Assembly (NCBI RefSeq): GCF_003122485.1
Contig: NZ_JRFU01000135.1
Location: forward strand, 1-34,784
Source of the DNA: Eubacterium ramulus
Lineage (GTDB): Bacteria; Bacillota; Clostridia; Lachnospirales; Lachnospiraceae
DNA length: 34,784 nucleotides
Direction: 5' to 3'
Shown here: positions 1-7,954 of the stretch, one piece after another
Numbering within the stretch: the first letter of the stretch is position 1
Layout of the letters: each line of letters starts with the position of its first letter
Program-made: the position numbers and the translations under genes
The notes under the pieces: model-generated
What the model was told of the DNA's origin: nothing
The model's database searches: none
The model's input: the letters and a program-made list of their open reading frames with translations, nothing else

Positions 1-2
1 AT

Positions 3-68
3 TGCTTTTCGCAATTGAAGCAGGGGACTTACTTGATTCGGTTAAAATTTTTAAGAAAAGGAAGGTAA
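3..68 (+). CDS. 3' end of an upstream gene, probably of the thiamine operon
   Basis: The third forward frame is open from the window edge to a TAA at 66-68 and ends 6 bases before the thiG start, with the thiG ribosome binding site (AAAGGAAGG) in its last codons. That tight junction suggests the last 21 codons of a co-transcribed gene. thiF or thiS often sits here in Clostridia, but the visible tail (ending FLRKGR) lacks the Gly-Gly end of ThiS and is too short to identify. A second frame is also open across this stretch, so the assignment is weak. Confidence 0.3.
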   Translation, partial: CFSQLKQGTYLIRLKFLRKGR

Positions 69-74
69 TTTACT

Positions 75-851
75 ATGAACACAACCGAAGATAAATTCGT
101 ACTTGGAGGACATGAATTCACATCCCGCTTTATTCTGGGATCCGGAAAATTTTCACTGGAGCTGGTACAAGCCTGTATCGAAAAAGCAGGTGCTCAGATC
201 ATTACACTGGCGCTGCGCCGTGCCAACGAAGGCGGTCTGGCAAACATTCTGGACTACATTCCGGAAAATATCACGCTGTTGCCAAATACTTCCGGCGCCA
301 GAAACGCAGAGGAAGCGGTCCGCATTGCCCGTCTCTCCAGAGCTTTAGGCTGTGGTGACTTTGTCAAAATCGAAGTTGTTCACGATTCCAAATATCTGCT
401 TCCGGATAACTATGAGACCATCAAAGCAACGGAAATCCTTGCAAAAGAAGGATTTGTCGTGATGCCTTACATGTATCCGGATCTGAACGCTGCCAGAGCC
501 CTTGTGGATGCAGGTGCCGCATGCATCATGCCGCTTGGCTCTCCGATTGGTTCCAACAAAGGTCTTTCCACCAGAGATTTTATCCAGATCCTGATCGATG
601 AGATTGATCTTCCGATCATTGTAGATGCCGGTATCGGCCGTCCGTCTCAGGCATGTGACGCCATGGAAATGGGTGCTGCCGCTGTCATGGCAAACACTGC
701 CGTTGCCACTGCCGGAAATGTGCCGCTGATGGCAGAAGCCTTCAAAAAAGCCATAGAAGCCGGAAGAAGTGCTTATCTGTCCGGTCTTGGACGCACCATC
801 GAACGGGGCGCAAGCGCATCCTCCCCATTAACTGGATTTTTACAGGATTAG
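75..851 (+). CDS. thiG: Thiazole synthase ThiG
   Basis: ThiG condenses 1-deoxy-D-xylulose 5-phosphate, dehydroglycine and the sulfur of ThiS thiocarboxylate into the thiazole ring of thiamine in the cytoplasm. At 258 residues it has the usual family length. The conserved landmarks are present: an N-terminal LGSGKF segment, the lysine expected to form the imine with the sugar phosphate (Lys98 in GDFVKIEV), the phosphate-binding [12 protein letters not shown] loop and the late PIIVDAGIG motif of the TIM barrel. ATG at 75 has a strong ribosome binding site (GGAAGG, 57-65). The stop overlaps the ribosome binding site of thiH, so the two are almost certainly co-translated. Production of dehydroglycine by the neighbouring ThiH marks this as the anaerobic version of the pathway. 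Confidence 0.97.
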   Translation: MNTTEDKFVLGGHEFTSRFILGSGKFSLELVQACIEKAGAQIITLALRRANEGGLANILDYIPENITLLPNTSGARNAEEAVRIARLSRALGCGDFVKIEVVHDSKYLLPDNYETIKATEILAKEGFVVMPYMYPDLNAARALVDAGAACIMPLGSPIGSNKGLSTRDFIQILIDEIDLPIIVDAGIGRPSQACDAMEMGAAAVMANTAVATAGNVPLMAEAFKKAIEAGRSAYLSGLGRTIERGASASSPLTGFLQD

Positions 852-864
852 GAGGCATGCAGAC

Positions 865-2079
865 ATGGAAAACAAACATATCAACGAAAGTATTTTAAGT
901 GAAGAAATTCTGGAAGATCAGAAGAAAAACCGTATTGACCACATGACCTATCTGCCGGATATGCAAAATATCGGCTCCGATATCATGGATCAGGTCATTG
1001 ATGCCATGGAACACTATGACTATGCCAAATATACCGCAGAAGATGTAAAACGTGCACTGGCACATTCGGAACGTACCCCAGAAGATTTTCAGGCGCTGCT
1101 CTCTCCTGCCGCACTTCCGTTTCTGGAAGAAATTGCACAGGCAGCTCAAATTGAGACAAAAAAGCATTTTGGCAACAGCGTCTACATGTTCACACCGATC
1201 TACATTGCCAATTATTGTGAAAATTACTGCATTTACTGCGGTTTCAACTGTCACAACAAAATCCACCGTGCCCGTCTGACACCGGAGGAAATTGAAAAAG
1301 AGATGGCTGCTATCGCTGCTACCGGTCTGCAGGAGATTCTGATCCTGACCGGAGAAAGCCCGACAATGTCAACAGTGGAATATATCGGAGAAGCATGCAA
1401 GATCGCTCAAAAATATTTTAAAGTCATCGGTCTGGAAATTTATCCGGTGAATTCCGATCAGTATGCTTATCTGCATGCCTGCGGTGCTGATTACGTCACC
1501 GTCTTTCAGGAGACCTATAATTCGGATAAATACGAAACGCTGCATCTGGCAGGGCACAAGCGTATTTTTCCATACCGCGTCAATGCACAGGAACGTGCCT
1601 TAATGGGCGGTATGCGTGGAGTCGGTTTCGCCGCTCTGCTCGGTCTTGATGATTTCCGCAAAGATGCCTTTGCCACCGGCTATCACGCTTATCTGCTACA
1701 GCGCAAATATCCGCATGCAGAGATTGCCTTTTCCTGCCCGCGGCTTCGTCCGATCATCAACAATGACCGCATTAATCCAATGGATGTGCACGAACGTCAG
1801 CTGCTTCAGGTAGTCTGTGCTTACCGCCTGTTTATGCCATTTGCAAGCATTACGGTTTCTACCAGGGAATGCGAACGTGTCCGGGATCATCTGGTGGATA
1901 TTGCTGCCACGAAAATTTCTGCCGGTGTCAGCACCGGTATCGGAAGCCATGTGGAAGATATTGAGGACAAGGGCGATGATCAGTTTGAGATTGCAGATGG
2001 CCGTTCGGTGGATGAAATTTATCATGCGCTGTTGCAGCATAAATTGCAGCCGGTTATGAGTGATTATATTTATGTATAA
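865..2079 (+). CDS. thiH: 2-iminoacetate synthase ThiH (radical SAM)
   Basis: ThiH cleaves tyrosine with S-adenosylmethionine chemistry to give p-cresol and 2-iminoacetate (dehydroglycine), the substrate of ThiG. The radical-SAM cluster motif CxxxCxxC is intact (Cys118, Cys122, Cys125), followed by GFNC. Further family landmarks are LILTGESP, GLEIYPVN, VTVFQETY and a C-terminal segment with SVDEIY. The protein has 404 residues, somewhat longer than the enterobacterial enzyme because of the N-terminal extension. The start is set by AGGAGG at 850-855, which overlaps the thiG stop. ThiH is oxygen-sensitive and replaces the aerobic glycine oxidase ThiO, which fits an anaerobe. Confidence 0.96.
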   Translation: MENKHINESILSEEILEDQKKNRIDHMTYLPDMQNIGSDIMDQVIDAMEHYDYAKYTAEDVKRALAHSERTPEDFQALLSPAALPFLEEIAQAAQIETKKHFGNSVYMFTPIYIANYCENYCIYCGFNCHNKIHRARLTPEEIEKEMAAIAATGLQEILILTGESPTMSTVEYIGEACKIAQKYFKVIGLEIYPVNSDQYAYLHACGADYVTVFQETYNSDKYETLHLAGHKRIFPYRVNAQERALMGGMRGVGFAALLGLDDFRKDAFATGYHAYLLQRKYPHAEIAFSCPRLRPIINNDRINPMDVHERQLLQVVCAYRLFMPFASITVSTRECERVRDHLVDIAATKISAGVSTGIGSHVEDIEDKGDDQFEIADGRSVDEIYHALLQHKLQPVMSDYIYV

Positions 2080-2115
2080 GTACTATAATACCCAATATTT
2101 ATGCTGTAGATATGC

Positions 2116-2165
2116 TATAGTTCTCAAATGTATATAATATTTCCATATATGAGTTATAGTTCTCA
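2116..2165. repeat. 11-bp direct repeat in the thiH-tenI spacer
   Basis: TATAGTTCTCA occurs at 2116-2126 and again at 2155-2165, a spacing of 39 bases, inside an AT-rich 129-base gap between thiH and the next gene. The gap is long for an otherwise tightly packed operon. The repeats could be a protein-binding pair or promoter-associated (TATAAT lies between them at about 2132), but no clean -35/-10 pair is visible. Confidence 0.35.
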
Positions 2166-2208
2166 TATCCTAGGATATTTATATATTATTAAGGGAGATA
2201 CATTTATT

Positions 2209-2838
2209 ATGAACACCAAAATAGATATTTCCAAAAATATGGCAACACAGAATTCAAATTTTCCAATTCTCGCGGTCAGCAACCGGCATCTGGCAGCGCA
2301 TCCATTTCTGGATCAGATTGAGCGGGTGTGCCAGGCACACCCCGCGGCTCTGATCCTGCGGGAAAAAGATCTGCCGGCAGAGGATTACAAAACCCTTGCC
2401 ATAAGGGTTTTGCCCATCTGCCAACAATACAATGTTTCCTGCATCCTGCATACATTCTGGCAGGATGCGCTTGCCCTTGGATGTACCTGCATCCACCTGC
2501 CGCTGCCGCTGCTTCGCAGCCTTGCAGGTGCCGATGGAACCGCCTTGGAAAAACTGGCAGGTTTTTCCGTCATCGGCACCTCCGTCCACTCCGTGGACGA
2601 AGCGCTGGAAGCCGAAAGGCTCGGCGCAACGTACGTTGCCGCCGGGCACATTTATGTGACCGATTGCAAAAAAGGACTTGCACCCCGCGGTCTGAAGTTC
2701 CTTCAGACTGTGTGCAAGTCCGTATCGCTGTCGGTCTATGGCATCGGCGGTATTAAATTTGATCCTGCCCAATGGCAGGAATTAGAATCCGCCGGTGCCG
2801 CAGGCGGATGCATTATGTCCGGCATGATGGAGCTCTAA
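2209..2838 (+). CDS. tenI: TenI/ThiE-family protein, TenI-like thiazole tautomerase
   Basis: ThiE joins the thiazole and pyrimidine phosphates; the related TenI isomerises the thiazole carboxylate made by ThiG. The 209-residue product has the shared fold (SVHSVDEALEAERLGA, then a late VYGIGGI). The decisive segment, G146-H147 followed by TDCKKGLAPRG, matches Bacillus TenI including its catalytic histidine, whereas ThiE has G-P and a T-x-T-K motif here. The NDD-type metal ligands of ThiE are also missing (the region reads HTFWQD). The frame is open back to 2128, but ATG at 2209 is preferred because AAGGGAGA (2191-2198) lies 10 bases upstream and the alignment starts there. Automatic pipelines may call it thiamine-phosphate synthase, and a dual role cannot be excluded. 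Confidence 0.75.
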   Translation: MNTKIDISKNMATQNSNFPILAVSNRHLAAHPFLDQIERVCQAHPAALILREKDLPAEDYKTLAIRVLPICQQYNVSCILHTFWQDALALGCTCIHLPLPLLRSLAGADGTALEKLAGFSVIGTSVHSVDEALEAERLGATYVAAGHIYVTDCKKGLAPRGLKFLQTVCKSVSLSVYGIGGIKFDPAQWQELESAGAAGGCIMSGMMEL

Positions 2839-2866
2839 TCCATCTGCCGGACTTTTCTTACTTTCA

Positions 2867-3829
2867 TTACAGCATCGACATGATAAATAATCCCACGCAG
2901 ATAGCGAAAAACAACAGCATACCCGGATTTCCAAACATCACCGATGCCATTTTTCCTGTCGGTTTTTCGTATTCTCCACTACGCCACTCCAGCTTTTTCA
3001 CTGACATAATAAAAAATACAAGTCCAGCAATGGCAAGTCCGATCATACCAATTTCTAACAGAATTAACGCCAGAAGTGGTCCCATATGATTAAAGACCAA
3101 GTCAATGGAATCATACGGATTCTGTGAAAGCCAGGAAGCATAATCTATTTTCTGCAAAAGCCAGGAAGATAAAAATCCTCCCAAGAAATTCACGGACATG
3201 TGCAATGCGATGCTATATCTGAGTTTTCCGGTACGAATGTATACATATGCCAGCACGCAGCCCAATCCAAACGCATAGAAAAACTGATGAAAATTACCGT
3301 GAAACAAACCAAACATTAATCCAGATAACAATACTGTCGCTTTATCCCCATACACAATTGCCCGATCTACCAACGCTTTACGAAAAATCAATTCTTCCAT
3401 GATTGGTGCAAGGATCACGGTAAACAACAGGTTGTACCACACACTTCCGCCTGTCATCAGACTATCCAATCCCAGTGTCAGATCCAGTCCGGTTGCCCGC
3501 GTGATCAGCGCACATACGATATTTCCAATAATATTTCCTACATACATGATAAAAATGCTGATGCAAAGAATCCGAAACCACCGACCCGGTTTCAATTTAC
3601 TCTGATACAACTGCATCGCCGGTAACGAACGTAACATCTTAAAGCAAACCGGAATCGCGATCAGATAAAGCGGTATCAGTGATACCAGCCAGTTTACAAT
3701 TGCCAGATCGGTCCACTCCGGTGCTGCCACAGCCAGGATCAATGATACAACGATCTGTATCCCCGTCGTCAACAGTGCCATCACAAAGTAACTCATTCCT
3801 ATTTTTGAAAAAAATCTTCTGTCATCCAT
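2867..3829 (-). CDS. CPBP-family intramembrane metalloprotease
   Basis: Multi-pass membrane protein of 320 residues in the CAAX protease/bacteriocin-processing (CPBP, Abi) family. The metal and catalytic motifs are in order: EELIFR (Glu145, Glu146, Arg150), a FGLFH motif with His177, and HMSVN with His210 and Asn214. About eight hydrophobic segments are visible, and the last one is followed by only a few residues. Members act as glutamic-type membrane proteases; in Firmicutes they are linked to bacteriocin self-immunity or peptide processing, but no bacteriocin gene is visible nearby. The ATG at 3829 has GGAGA about 10 bases upstream. It is transcribed divergently from the dipeptidase gene, across the repeat region at 3844-4080. 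The substrate is unknown. Confidence 0.88.
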   Translation of the reverse strand: MDDRRFFSKIGMSYFVMALLTTGIQIVVSLILAVAAPEWTDLAIVNWLVSLIPLYLIAIPVCFKMLRSLPAMQLYQSKLKPGRWFRILCISIFIMYVGNIIGNIVCALITRATGLDLTLGLDSLMTGGSVWYNLLFTVILAPIMEELIFRKALVDRAIVYGDKATVLLSGLMFGLFHGNFHQFFYAFGLGCVLAYVYIRTGKLRYSIALHMSVNFLGGFLSSWLLQKIDYASWLSQNPYDSIDLVFNHMGPLLALILLEIGMIGLAIAGLVFFIMSVKKLEWRSGEYEKPTGKMASVMFGNPGMLLFFAICVGLFIMSML

Positions 3830-3843
3830 AAGTGTATCTTCTC

Positions 3844-4080
3844 CATTTCTTCTGTTTATTCTACACTACTTTTATTATCACATTTCTTCTATATTACATC
3901 TGGTATCATATTTTTTCTACCTTTTCACATTATTTCTGGCATCATATTTCTTCTGCTTTTTCACATTACTTCTAGCATTATACTTCTTATTTCACACTAC
4001 ATCTAACGCCATATTTATCTGCTTATTTTTCAATATAGCCTGTGTCATATTTCTTCTGTCTATTTTACATTACTTTTAGT
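3844..4080. repeat. About seven degenerate tandem repeats of ~35 bp in the 343-base gap
   Basis: The gap between the divergent CPBP and dipeptidase genes (3830-4172) is built from a degenerate repeat. Its core, CATATTTCTTCTGCTT or close variants, starts near 3844, 3881, 3907, 3943, 3976, 4010 and 4046, mostly 33-37 bases apart. A TTTCACATTACTTCT segment recurs between cores. The repeats are too diverged for a CRISPR array and no open frame runs through them. Their place between two divergent genes would suit a regulatory region, but that is inference. Confidence 0.7.
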
Positions 4081-4092
4081 ATAATAGCTATA

Positions 4093-4121
4093 TGTGAATT
4101 TTTTAAGAATATCACTATAAT
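4093..4121 (+). promoter_or_regulatory. Possible promoter of the dipeptidase gene
   Basis: A perfect TATAAT (4116-4121) is preceded at 17 bases by TGTGAA (4093-4098), a weak -35. Another TATAAT lies at 4080-4085 without a good partner. Either could serve the gene at 4173. Confidence 0.35.
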
Positions 4122-4172
4122 TATTTATAAACAGGAATGAAAACAAATTCAATATAACGGAGGCTTTTTACC

Positions 4173-5114
4173 ATGAAAATTATTGATATGCACTGTGATA
4201 CTCTCTCTGCCATGCTGAATCGCAAACGTCAGGGGCAGACCTACGGTCTGGATCAGCACCATACACAGATCTCACTGGATTGGATGCAGCAAAGCGGCTA
4301 TCTGCTTCAAAACTTTGCCGTATTTGTCAATCTGGAAGAAACCCAAACACCTCTGCAGGATGCACTGGAAATGATTGATCTGTTTTACTCGGAACTGGAG
4401 GCTCATCGCGATCTTATTCGTCCAGTCCGCTGTTTTGCTGATATTGAGAAAAATCAGTCCGATGGTGTCATGTCTGCCCTGTTAACCGGTGAAGAAGGCG
4501 AAATCACCCTTGGAAAACCAGAATTTTTGCACATTCTGTATCGTCTTGGCATGCGCATGATGACACTTACCTGGAATCATGAAAATTCCCTTGGTTATCC
4601 AAATAAACAGGAAAAAGGCTTAAAAGAACAGGGCATCTGTTTTCTGCAGGAAATGGAACATCTCGGAATGATCATTGATGTCTCCCATCTGTCTGATACC
4701 GGATTTTATGATGTCCTTGCTCATACAAAAAAACCGTTTGTCGCAAGCCATTCCAATGCCCGCAGCCTGTGCGCTTCCCCACGAAACCTCACAGATGATA
4801 TGATCCGCAAACTGGCAGAACGTGGCGGCATCGCCGGTATTAACTTTTACCAGCATTTTCTTGGTGAACAAAACGCGGATGAGTCTTATCTGGATCTGGC
4901 CGTGCAGCACATGAAATACATGATAAATCTTGGCGGAGAAGATTTCGTTGCCCTTGGTTCAGATTTCGACGGAATCGACCGCTACGATGACATTCCAGAT
5001 TGCAGCGTTCTTCCAAAACTGGTTCAGACAATGAAAACGGCCGGCTTAACACCGACTCAAATTGAAAAAATCTGTTACCAGAATACCTTACGTATTTATC
5101 GGGAGCTGCTGTAA
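4173..5114 (+). CDS. Membrane dipeptidase (peptidase family M19)
   Basis: Zinc dipeptidase of the renal dipeptidase family, which hydrolyses dipeptides, often with D-residues, such as those from peptidoglycan turnover. The binuclear zinc ligands can be read: His7 and Asp9 in DMHCDT, a bridging glutamate in GEEGE (about 108), His172 in DVSH and His193 in ASHSN; the substrate-binding GSDFDGID motif is near the end. The length of 313 residues is typical for short bacterial members. There is no signal peptide, so the enzyme should be cytoplasmic despite the family name. ATG at 4173 has AACGGAGG just upstream. It stands as a single gene between two unrelated units. Confidence 0.95.
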   Translation: MKIIDMHCDTLSAMLNRKRQGQTYGLDQHHTQISLDWMQQSGYLLQNFAVFVNLEETQTPLQDALEMIDLFYSELEAHRDLIRPVRCFADIEKNQSDGVMSALLTGEEGEITLGKPEFLHILYRLGMRMMTLTWNHENSLGYPNKQEKGLKEQGICFLQEMEHLGMIIDVSHLSDTGFYDVLAHTKKPFVASHSNARSLCASPRNLTDDMIRKLAERGGIAGINFYQHFLGEQNADESYLDLAVQHMKYMINLGGEDFVALGSDFDGIDRYDDIPDCSVLPKLVQTMKTAGLTPTQIEKICYQNTLRIYRELL

Positions 5115-5225
5115 ACCAAGCGACTTTCCCTCACGAATGATTTCTTTATGTGAATAAAATAACAACTACCAAACTTCTTTTTTCAGAAAAAAATCTGGAA
5201 ATCCTAATTTATAGGTTCTGATACA

Positions 5226-5312
5226 AACAATGCCTGCATATACTGATACAGGAAATGTATGAAAAAATACACTTTTTAAAATACGTCATTTATCGTATAT
5301 GGAGGCATTGTT
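5226..5312 (+). promoter_or_regulatory. 18-bp inverted repeat enclosing the ribosome binding site of the DUF6512 gene
   Basis: The arm 5226-5243 is complementary to 5295-5312 at 17 of 18 positions, separated by 51 bases. The right arm contains the GGAGG ribosome binding site (5301-5305) and ends on the base before the ATG at 5313. If transcribed, the leader could fold so that the site is paired. A transcriptional operator or a small invertible segment would look similar. Confidence 0.6.
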
Positions 5313-5846
5313 ATGATTCAGTTTGTAAACAATTTTCTAAAAAAGTCAAACAAAATCGGTTTTTTCTTTGTTCTGATCCTTGGCACCCTGCTGCATTTCA
5401 GTTTTGCATGGCTTCGGGAAGCACCCGTGGCAGGATTGTTCAGTGCCGTCAACGAATCCACCTGGGAACATATGAAGCTCCTCTTTTTCCCTTCTTTTCT
5501 GTATTTTCTCTGGGAATACAAAAAATACGGTTCTTCCTCTAAGGATCTGCTCACAGCCCGGACACTGGGACTTTTTTGTGGACTTGCCTTTATTCCGGTC
5601 AGTTTCTACACCTATACCGGTGTGATTGGCAAGGGATTTTTCCCGGTTGACATTGCCATCTTTGCCGTCAGTGTATTTCTGACCTTTTATGCCAGCACCC
5701 GTTTTCTGGCGCATCCACTGAAGTTGACAACCTTTACAGCTTTTCTGCTCCTCTTCGCGTTACTGGCAGCATTCCTGACATTTACCTTTTTTCCGCCACA
5801 TATTCAATTATTTTTGGATCCAGTTGATTTTACTTATGGCATCTGA
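5313..5846 (+). CDS. DUF6512-type integral membrane protein
   Basis: Small membrane protein of 177 residues with about five hydrophobic segments and a conserved-looking NESTWEHMKLLFFP motif between the first two, which I associate with the uncharacterised Firmicutes family DUF6512. No enzymatic motif is visible and the function is unknown. GGAGG lies 7 bases before the ATG and is buried in an inverted repeat. The C-terminal stretch (from about PPHIQLF to the stop) is encoded inside the first copy of the 75-bp repeat derived from the 3' end of the convergent sigH gene. The natural C-terminus may therefore have been replaced by repeat sequence. Confidence 0.7.
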   Translation: MIQFVNNFLKKSNKIGFFFVLILGTLLHFSFAWLREAPVAGLFSAVNESTWEHMKLLFFPSFLYFLWEYKKYGSSSKDLLTARTLGLFCGLAFIPVSFYTYTGVIGKGFFPVDIAIFAVSVFLTFYASTRFLAHPLKLTTFTAFLLLFALLAAFLTFTFFPPHIQLFLDPVDFTYGI

Positions 5847-6024
5847 GTTTTTATACTCTGGATTCGATTTGCTGTATATTCCGCTATTTTTTAATCCAGT
5901 TAATTTTACTTACGAGATCGGAGTTTCTGGACTTTGAGCTTGATCCGTTGCACATTCAGCTGTTTTTAAATCCAATTTTTTACTTACAGGATCGGAGCTT
6001 TTGTACCTTGGACTTGATCCTCTG
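5798..6024. repeat. Three diverged ~75-bp direct repeats copying the sigH 3' end
   Basis: Three consecutive units occur at about 5798-5874, 5875-5950 and 5951-6024. Unit 3 contains the true sigH end. Read on the minus strand, the units encode QRIKSKVQKLRSCK-stop (real), QRIKLKVQKLRSRK-stop, and QQIESRV-stop-KLRCHK-stop, each followed by a similar AT-rich tail. Unit 1 also supplies the last codons and stop of the convergent DUF6512 gene. Confidence 0.8.
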
Positions 6025-6585
6025 CAATGCATTGTCAATGGATTTCTCTGGTTTGTTCCATTTTTCCGCAATCTGGCGGTAATTCATACCATCCAGATAA
6101 TCCGTTAATACTTTCTGCTCCAACGGACTTAAGTTGGAGCGGATTTCCTCCAGAAACTGTTCCACATTCTCCCGTTCGATCAAAATCTGTTCCGGATTAT
6201 CTTCCCGCCAGGAAATACTTTCCGCCAGAGGAACACCTGACGTATCCGATGCATCTTCTGAGAGAGAAATGTACGAATTTAGCGGTCCATGTTTCTTTCG
6301 ACTGGCAGCCTCAATCGCATGATAAATCTGTCTGCCAATACACAGATCCGCAAAATAATAAAAACTTCCCTGACTGCGGTCAAAATCACGGACTGCCTTA
6401 AACAGCCCGATCATCCCCTCCTGCACTAGATCATCCGTATCTCCGCCCAATAAAAAAACAGCATTTGCCTTTTTACGAACGAGATATTTATATTTTTCCA
6501 GCAGAAAATCCATGACACCGGATTCCCCGGCGCGTAATTTTTCTATCAGTTCTTCGTCCGTCAAGGCTTCATACTGTTTTTCCAT
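5980..6585 (-). CDS. sigH: RNA polymerase sporulation sigma factor SigH
   Basis: Sigma-70 family factor that in Bacillus and Clostridium directs early sporulation and transition-phase genes. The 201-residue protein has region 2 with DLVQEGMIGLFKAVRDF (core binding and -10 recognition), the linker SRKKHGPLNSYISL that is typical of SigH, and region 4 with LSPLEQKVL and KSIDNALQRIKSK (helix-turn-helix for the -35). Length and motif order match SigH rather than SigF, SigG or an ECF factor. It lies downstream of cysS, mrnC and rlmB, as in many Firmicutes. The ribosome binding site is weak (GGAATAAG), 17 bases after the rlmB stop, so translation may depend on the upstream gene. The last codons were repeated twice more downstream. 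Confidence 0.94.
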   Translation of the reverse strand: MEKQYEALTDEELIEKLRAGESGVMDFLLEKYKYLVRKKANAVFLLGGDTDDLVQEGMIGLFKAVRDFDRSQGSFYYFADLCIGRQIYHAIEAASRKKHGPLNSYISLSEDASDTSGVPLAESISWREDNPEQILIERENVEQFLEEIRSNLSPLEQKVLTDYLDGMNYRQIAEKWNKPEKSIDNALQRIKSKVQKLRSCK

Positions 6586-6602
6586 ATATTCTTATTCCGT
6601 TT

Positions 6603-7349
6603 CTATTTTCTCTGTAACCGCTGGCGCACGATCTCATAAGCCAGAACACCTGCTGCCACCGATGCATTCAGGGAATCGATATCCCCTTTCATCGGAATGG
6701 ATGCGGTAAAATCACAGTTCTCGCGCACCAGTTTGCTGACACCGTCACCCTCATTTCCGATCACCAGTCCGATTGGTCCGGTCAGATTCTGACGGTACAT
6801 TACTTCACCATCCATATCGGCACAAACAAACCAGAGTCCCTGTTTTTTCAGTTCTTTCATGGTTGCGCTTAAGTTTGTTACTTTTGCTACCGGTGTGTAA
6901 TTCAACGCTCCGGCAGAAGTTTTTGCTACCGTTGCAGTTAAACCAACCGCGCGGTTTTTCGGAATAATGACACCATGTGCTCCCGCAAGGTTTGCGGTAC
7001 GGATGATCGCGCCAAGATTGTGCGGATCTTCGATGCCATCTAACAGAAAGATAAATGGCGGTTCTCCGGCTTCTTCCGCTTTCGCCAGAATATCTTCTAC
7101 CGTCGCATAATTGTATGCCGCTGCATAGGCAATCACGCCCTGATGTTTCTTTGTCTCAGACATATTGTCCAGACGGTCTTTGGAAACAAATTTTACCATG
7201 GTGCCATGTTTTTTTGCTTCTCTTAAAATTGTCTTGATCGGACCATCCTGACAGCCTTCCAGCACAAATACCTTATCAATGGTCTTGCCGGAACGAAATG
7301 CTTCCAGAACCGCATTTCTGCCCTCGATGGTTAATTCTTCGTATCTCAT
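6603..7349 (-). CDS. rlmB: 23S rRNA (guanosine-2'-O-)-methyltransferase RlmB
   Basis: SPOUT-class methyltransferase expected to methylate the ribose of G2251 in the 23S rRNA peptidyl-transferase loop. The 248-residue protein has the N-terminal substrate-binding domain (IEGRNAVLEAF) and three SPOUT motifs: LDGIEDPHNLGAIIRTA (motif 1), IGNEGDGVSKLV (motif 2) and IPMKGDIDSLNASVAAGV (motif 3), which form the knotted SAM site. It lies in the conserved order mrnC-rlmB-sigH. The ATG at 7349 has AGGAGA about 12 bases upstream. The 131-base gap before it is the longest inside this block and may carry its own promoter. Confidence 0.95.
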   Translation of the reverse strand: MRYEELTIEGRNAVLEAFRSGKTIDKVFVLEGCQDGPIKTILREAKKHGTMVKFVSKDRLDNMSETKKHQGVIAYAAAYNYATVEDILAKAEEAGEPPFIFLLDGIEDPHNLGAIIRTANLAGAHGVIIPKNRAVGLTATVAKTSAGALNYTPVAKVTNLSATMKELKKQGLWFVCADMDGEVMYRQNLTGPIGLVIGNEGDGVSKLVRENCDFTASIPMKGDIDSLNASVAAGVLAYEIVRQRLQRK

Positions 7350-7371
7350 ATAGATTTATAATCTCCTGTTC

Positions 7372-7400
7372 ATTCACTATTTTTACAGGAACTTTGTCAA
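7372..7400 (-). promoter_or_regulatory. Possible internal promoter before rlmB-sigH
   Basis: On the minus strand a perfect TTGACA (7400-7395) is followed after 17 bases by GTGAAT, a poor -10; TAGTGA is the alternative at 15 bases. The location in the 131-base gap upstream of rlmB makes a secondary promoter plausible but unproven. Confidence 0.3.
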
Positions 7401-7480
7401 ACAGATCGCCATCCCCATTTACTCATTTTTCTAATAAAGTAGGGAACTTCTCCTGATTTCGTTCCATTCCTGTCATTTTT

Positions 7481-7954
7481 CTAATGATGCTGATATAACT
7501 TTTCTTCTTTCTCCAGACCGTCCAGTCCCAGAACCGTAAGTTCCAGAATCCGGTCAAACCGGTCTGCCAGATACAGATATCCCATCAAAGCCTCAAACCC
7601 CGTCGCCCGGCGGTAATCACTCATACTGGCATTTTTTGCCATAGTCGGAGATTTTGCATTCCGTCCCCGCTTGTATACGGCTTCTTCCTCCTCAGAAAGT
7701 ACCGGAAGCAGGTACTCCATCATCGCTGACTGGGAGTGTGCCTTTACCAGATGACTCGTATGCTGATGAAGCTGGCTTGCTTTCGTGTTTCCCTGCGCCA
7801 CGATCATAGAACGAATCACAAGGTCATAAATGCCATCCCCGATGTATGCCAGAGTCAGCGGCGAATAGGTGCGGATATCTCCTTTTCGAATGTCAAATGT
7901 TTCACGGATTGCACTGAAAATCGGCAGTGCTGCTGTATCTACGCTCTTTTCCAT
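7481..7954 (-). CDS. mrnC: Mini-ribonuclease III MrnC
   Basis: RNase III-like catalytic domain without the double-stranded RNA-binding domain; in Bacillus subtilis it matures the ends of 23S rRNA. The 157-residue protein shows the signature [14 protein letters not shown] and the later [12 protein letters not shown] helix, which carry the acidic metal ligands, plus the basic [12 protein letters not shown] loop typical of MrnC. The start codon (7954) overlaps the 3' end of cysS by 16 bases, and its ribosome binding site AAGGAG lies inside cysS, giving translational coupling. The cysS-mrnC pairing is a standard Firmicutes arrangement. Confidence 0.95.
   Translation of the reverse strand: MEKSVDTAALPIFSAIRETFDIRKGDIRTYSPLTLAYIGDGIYDLVIRSMIVAQGNTKASQLHQHTSHLVKAHSQSAMMEYLLPVLSEEEEAVYKRGRNAKSPTMAKNASMSDYRRATGFEALMGYLYLADRFDRILELTVLGLDGLEKEEKLYQHH

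Noticed and set aside
2080-2208. Riboswitch between thiH and the TenI-like gene
   Set aside because: No TPP-riboswitch core motifs are visible in this AT-rich spacer; any TPP element would be expected upstream of the operon, outside the window.
2254-2772. A 172-codon minus frame across the TenI-like gene
   Set aside because: It is the mirror of a GC-richer coding region; the TenI motifs on the plus strand are decisive.
3844-4080. CRISPR array
   Set aside because: Units are diverged throughout with no invariant repeat and no separate spacers, and no cas gene is near.
5160-5200. T-rich/A-rich palindrome after the dipeptidase gene as terminator
   Set aside because: The stem is only A-T pairs (TTTTTT with AAAAAA) and has no GC core.
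5980-6585. SigF/SigG or ECF sigma factor
   Set aside because: Length, the LNSYISL linker and the gene context all fit SigH better.
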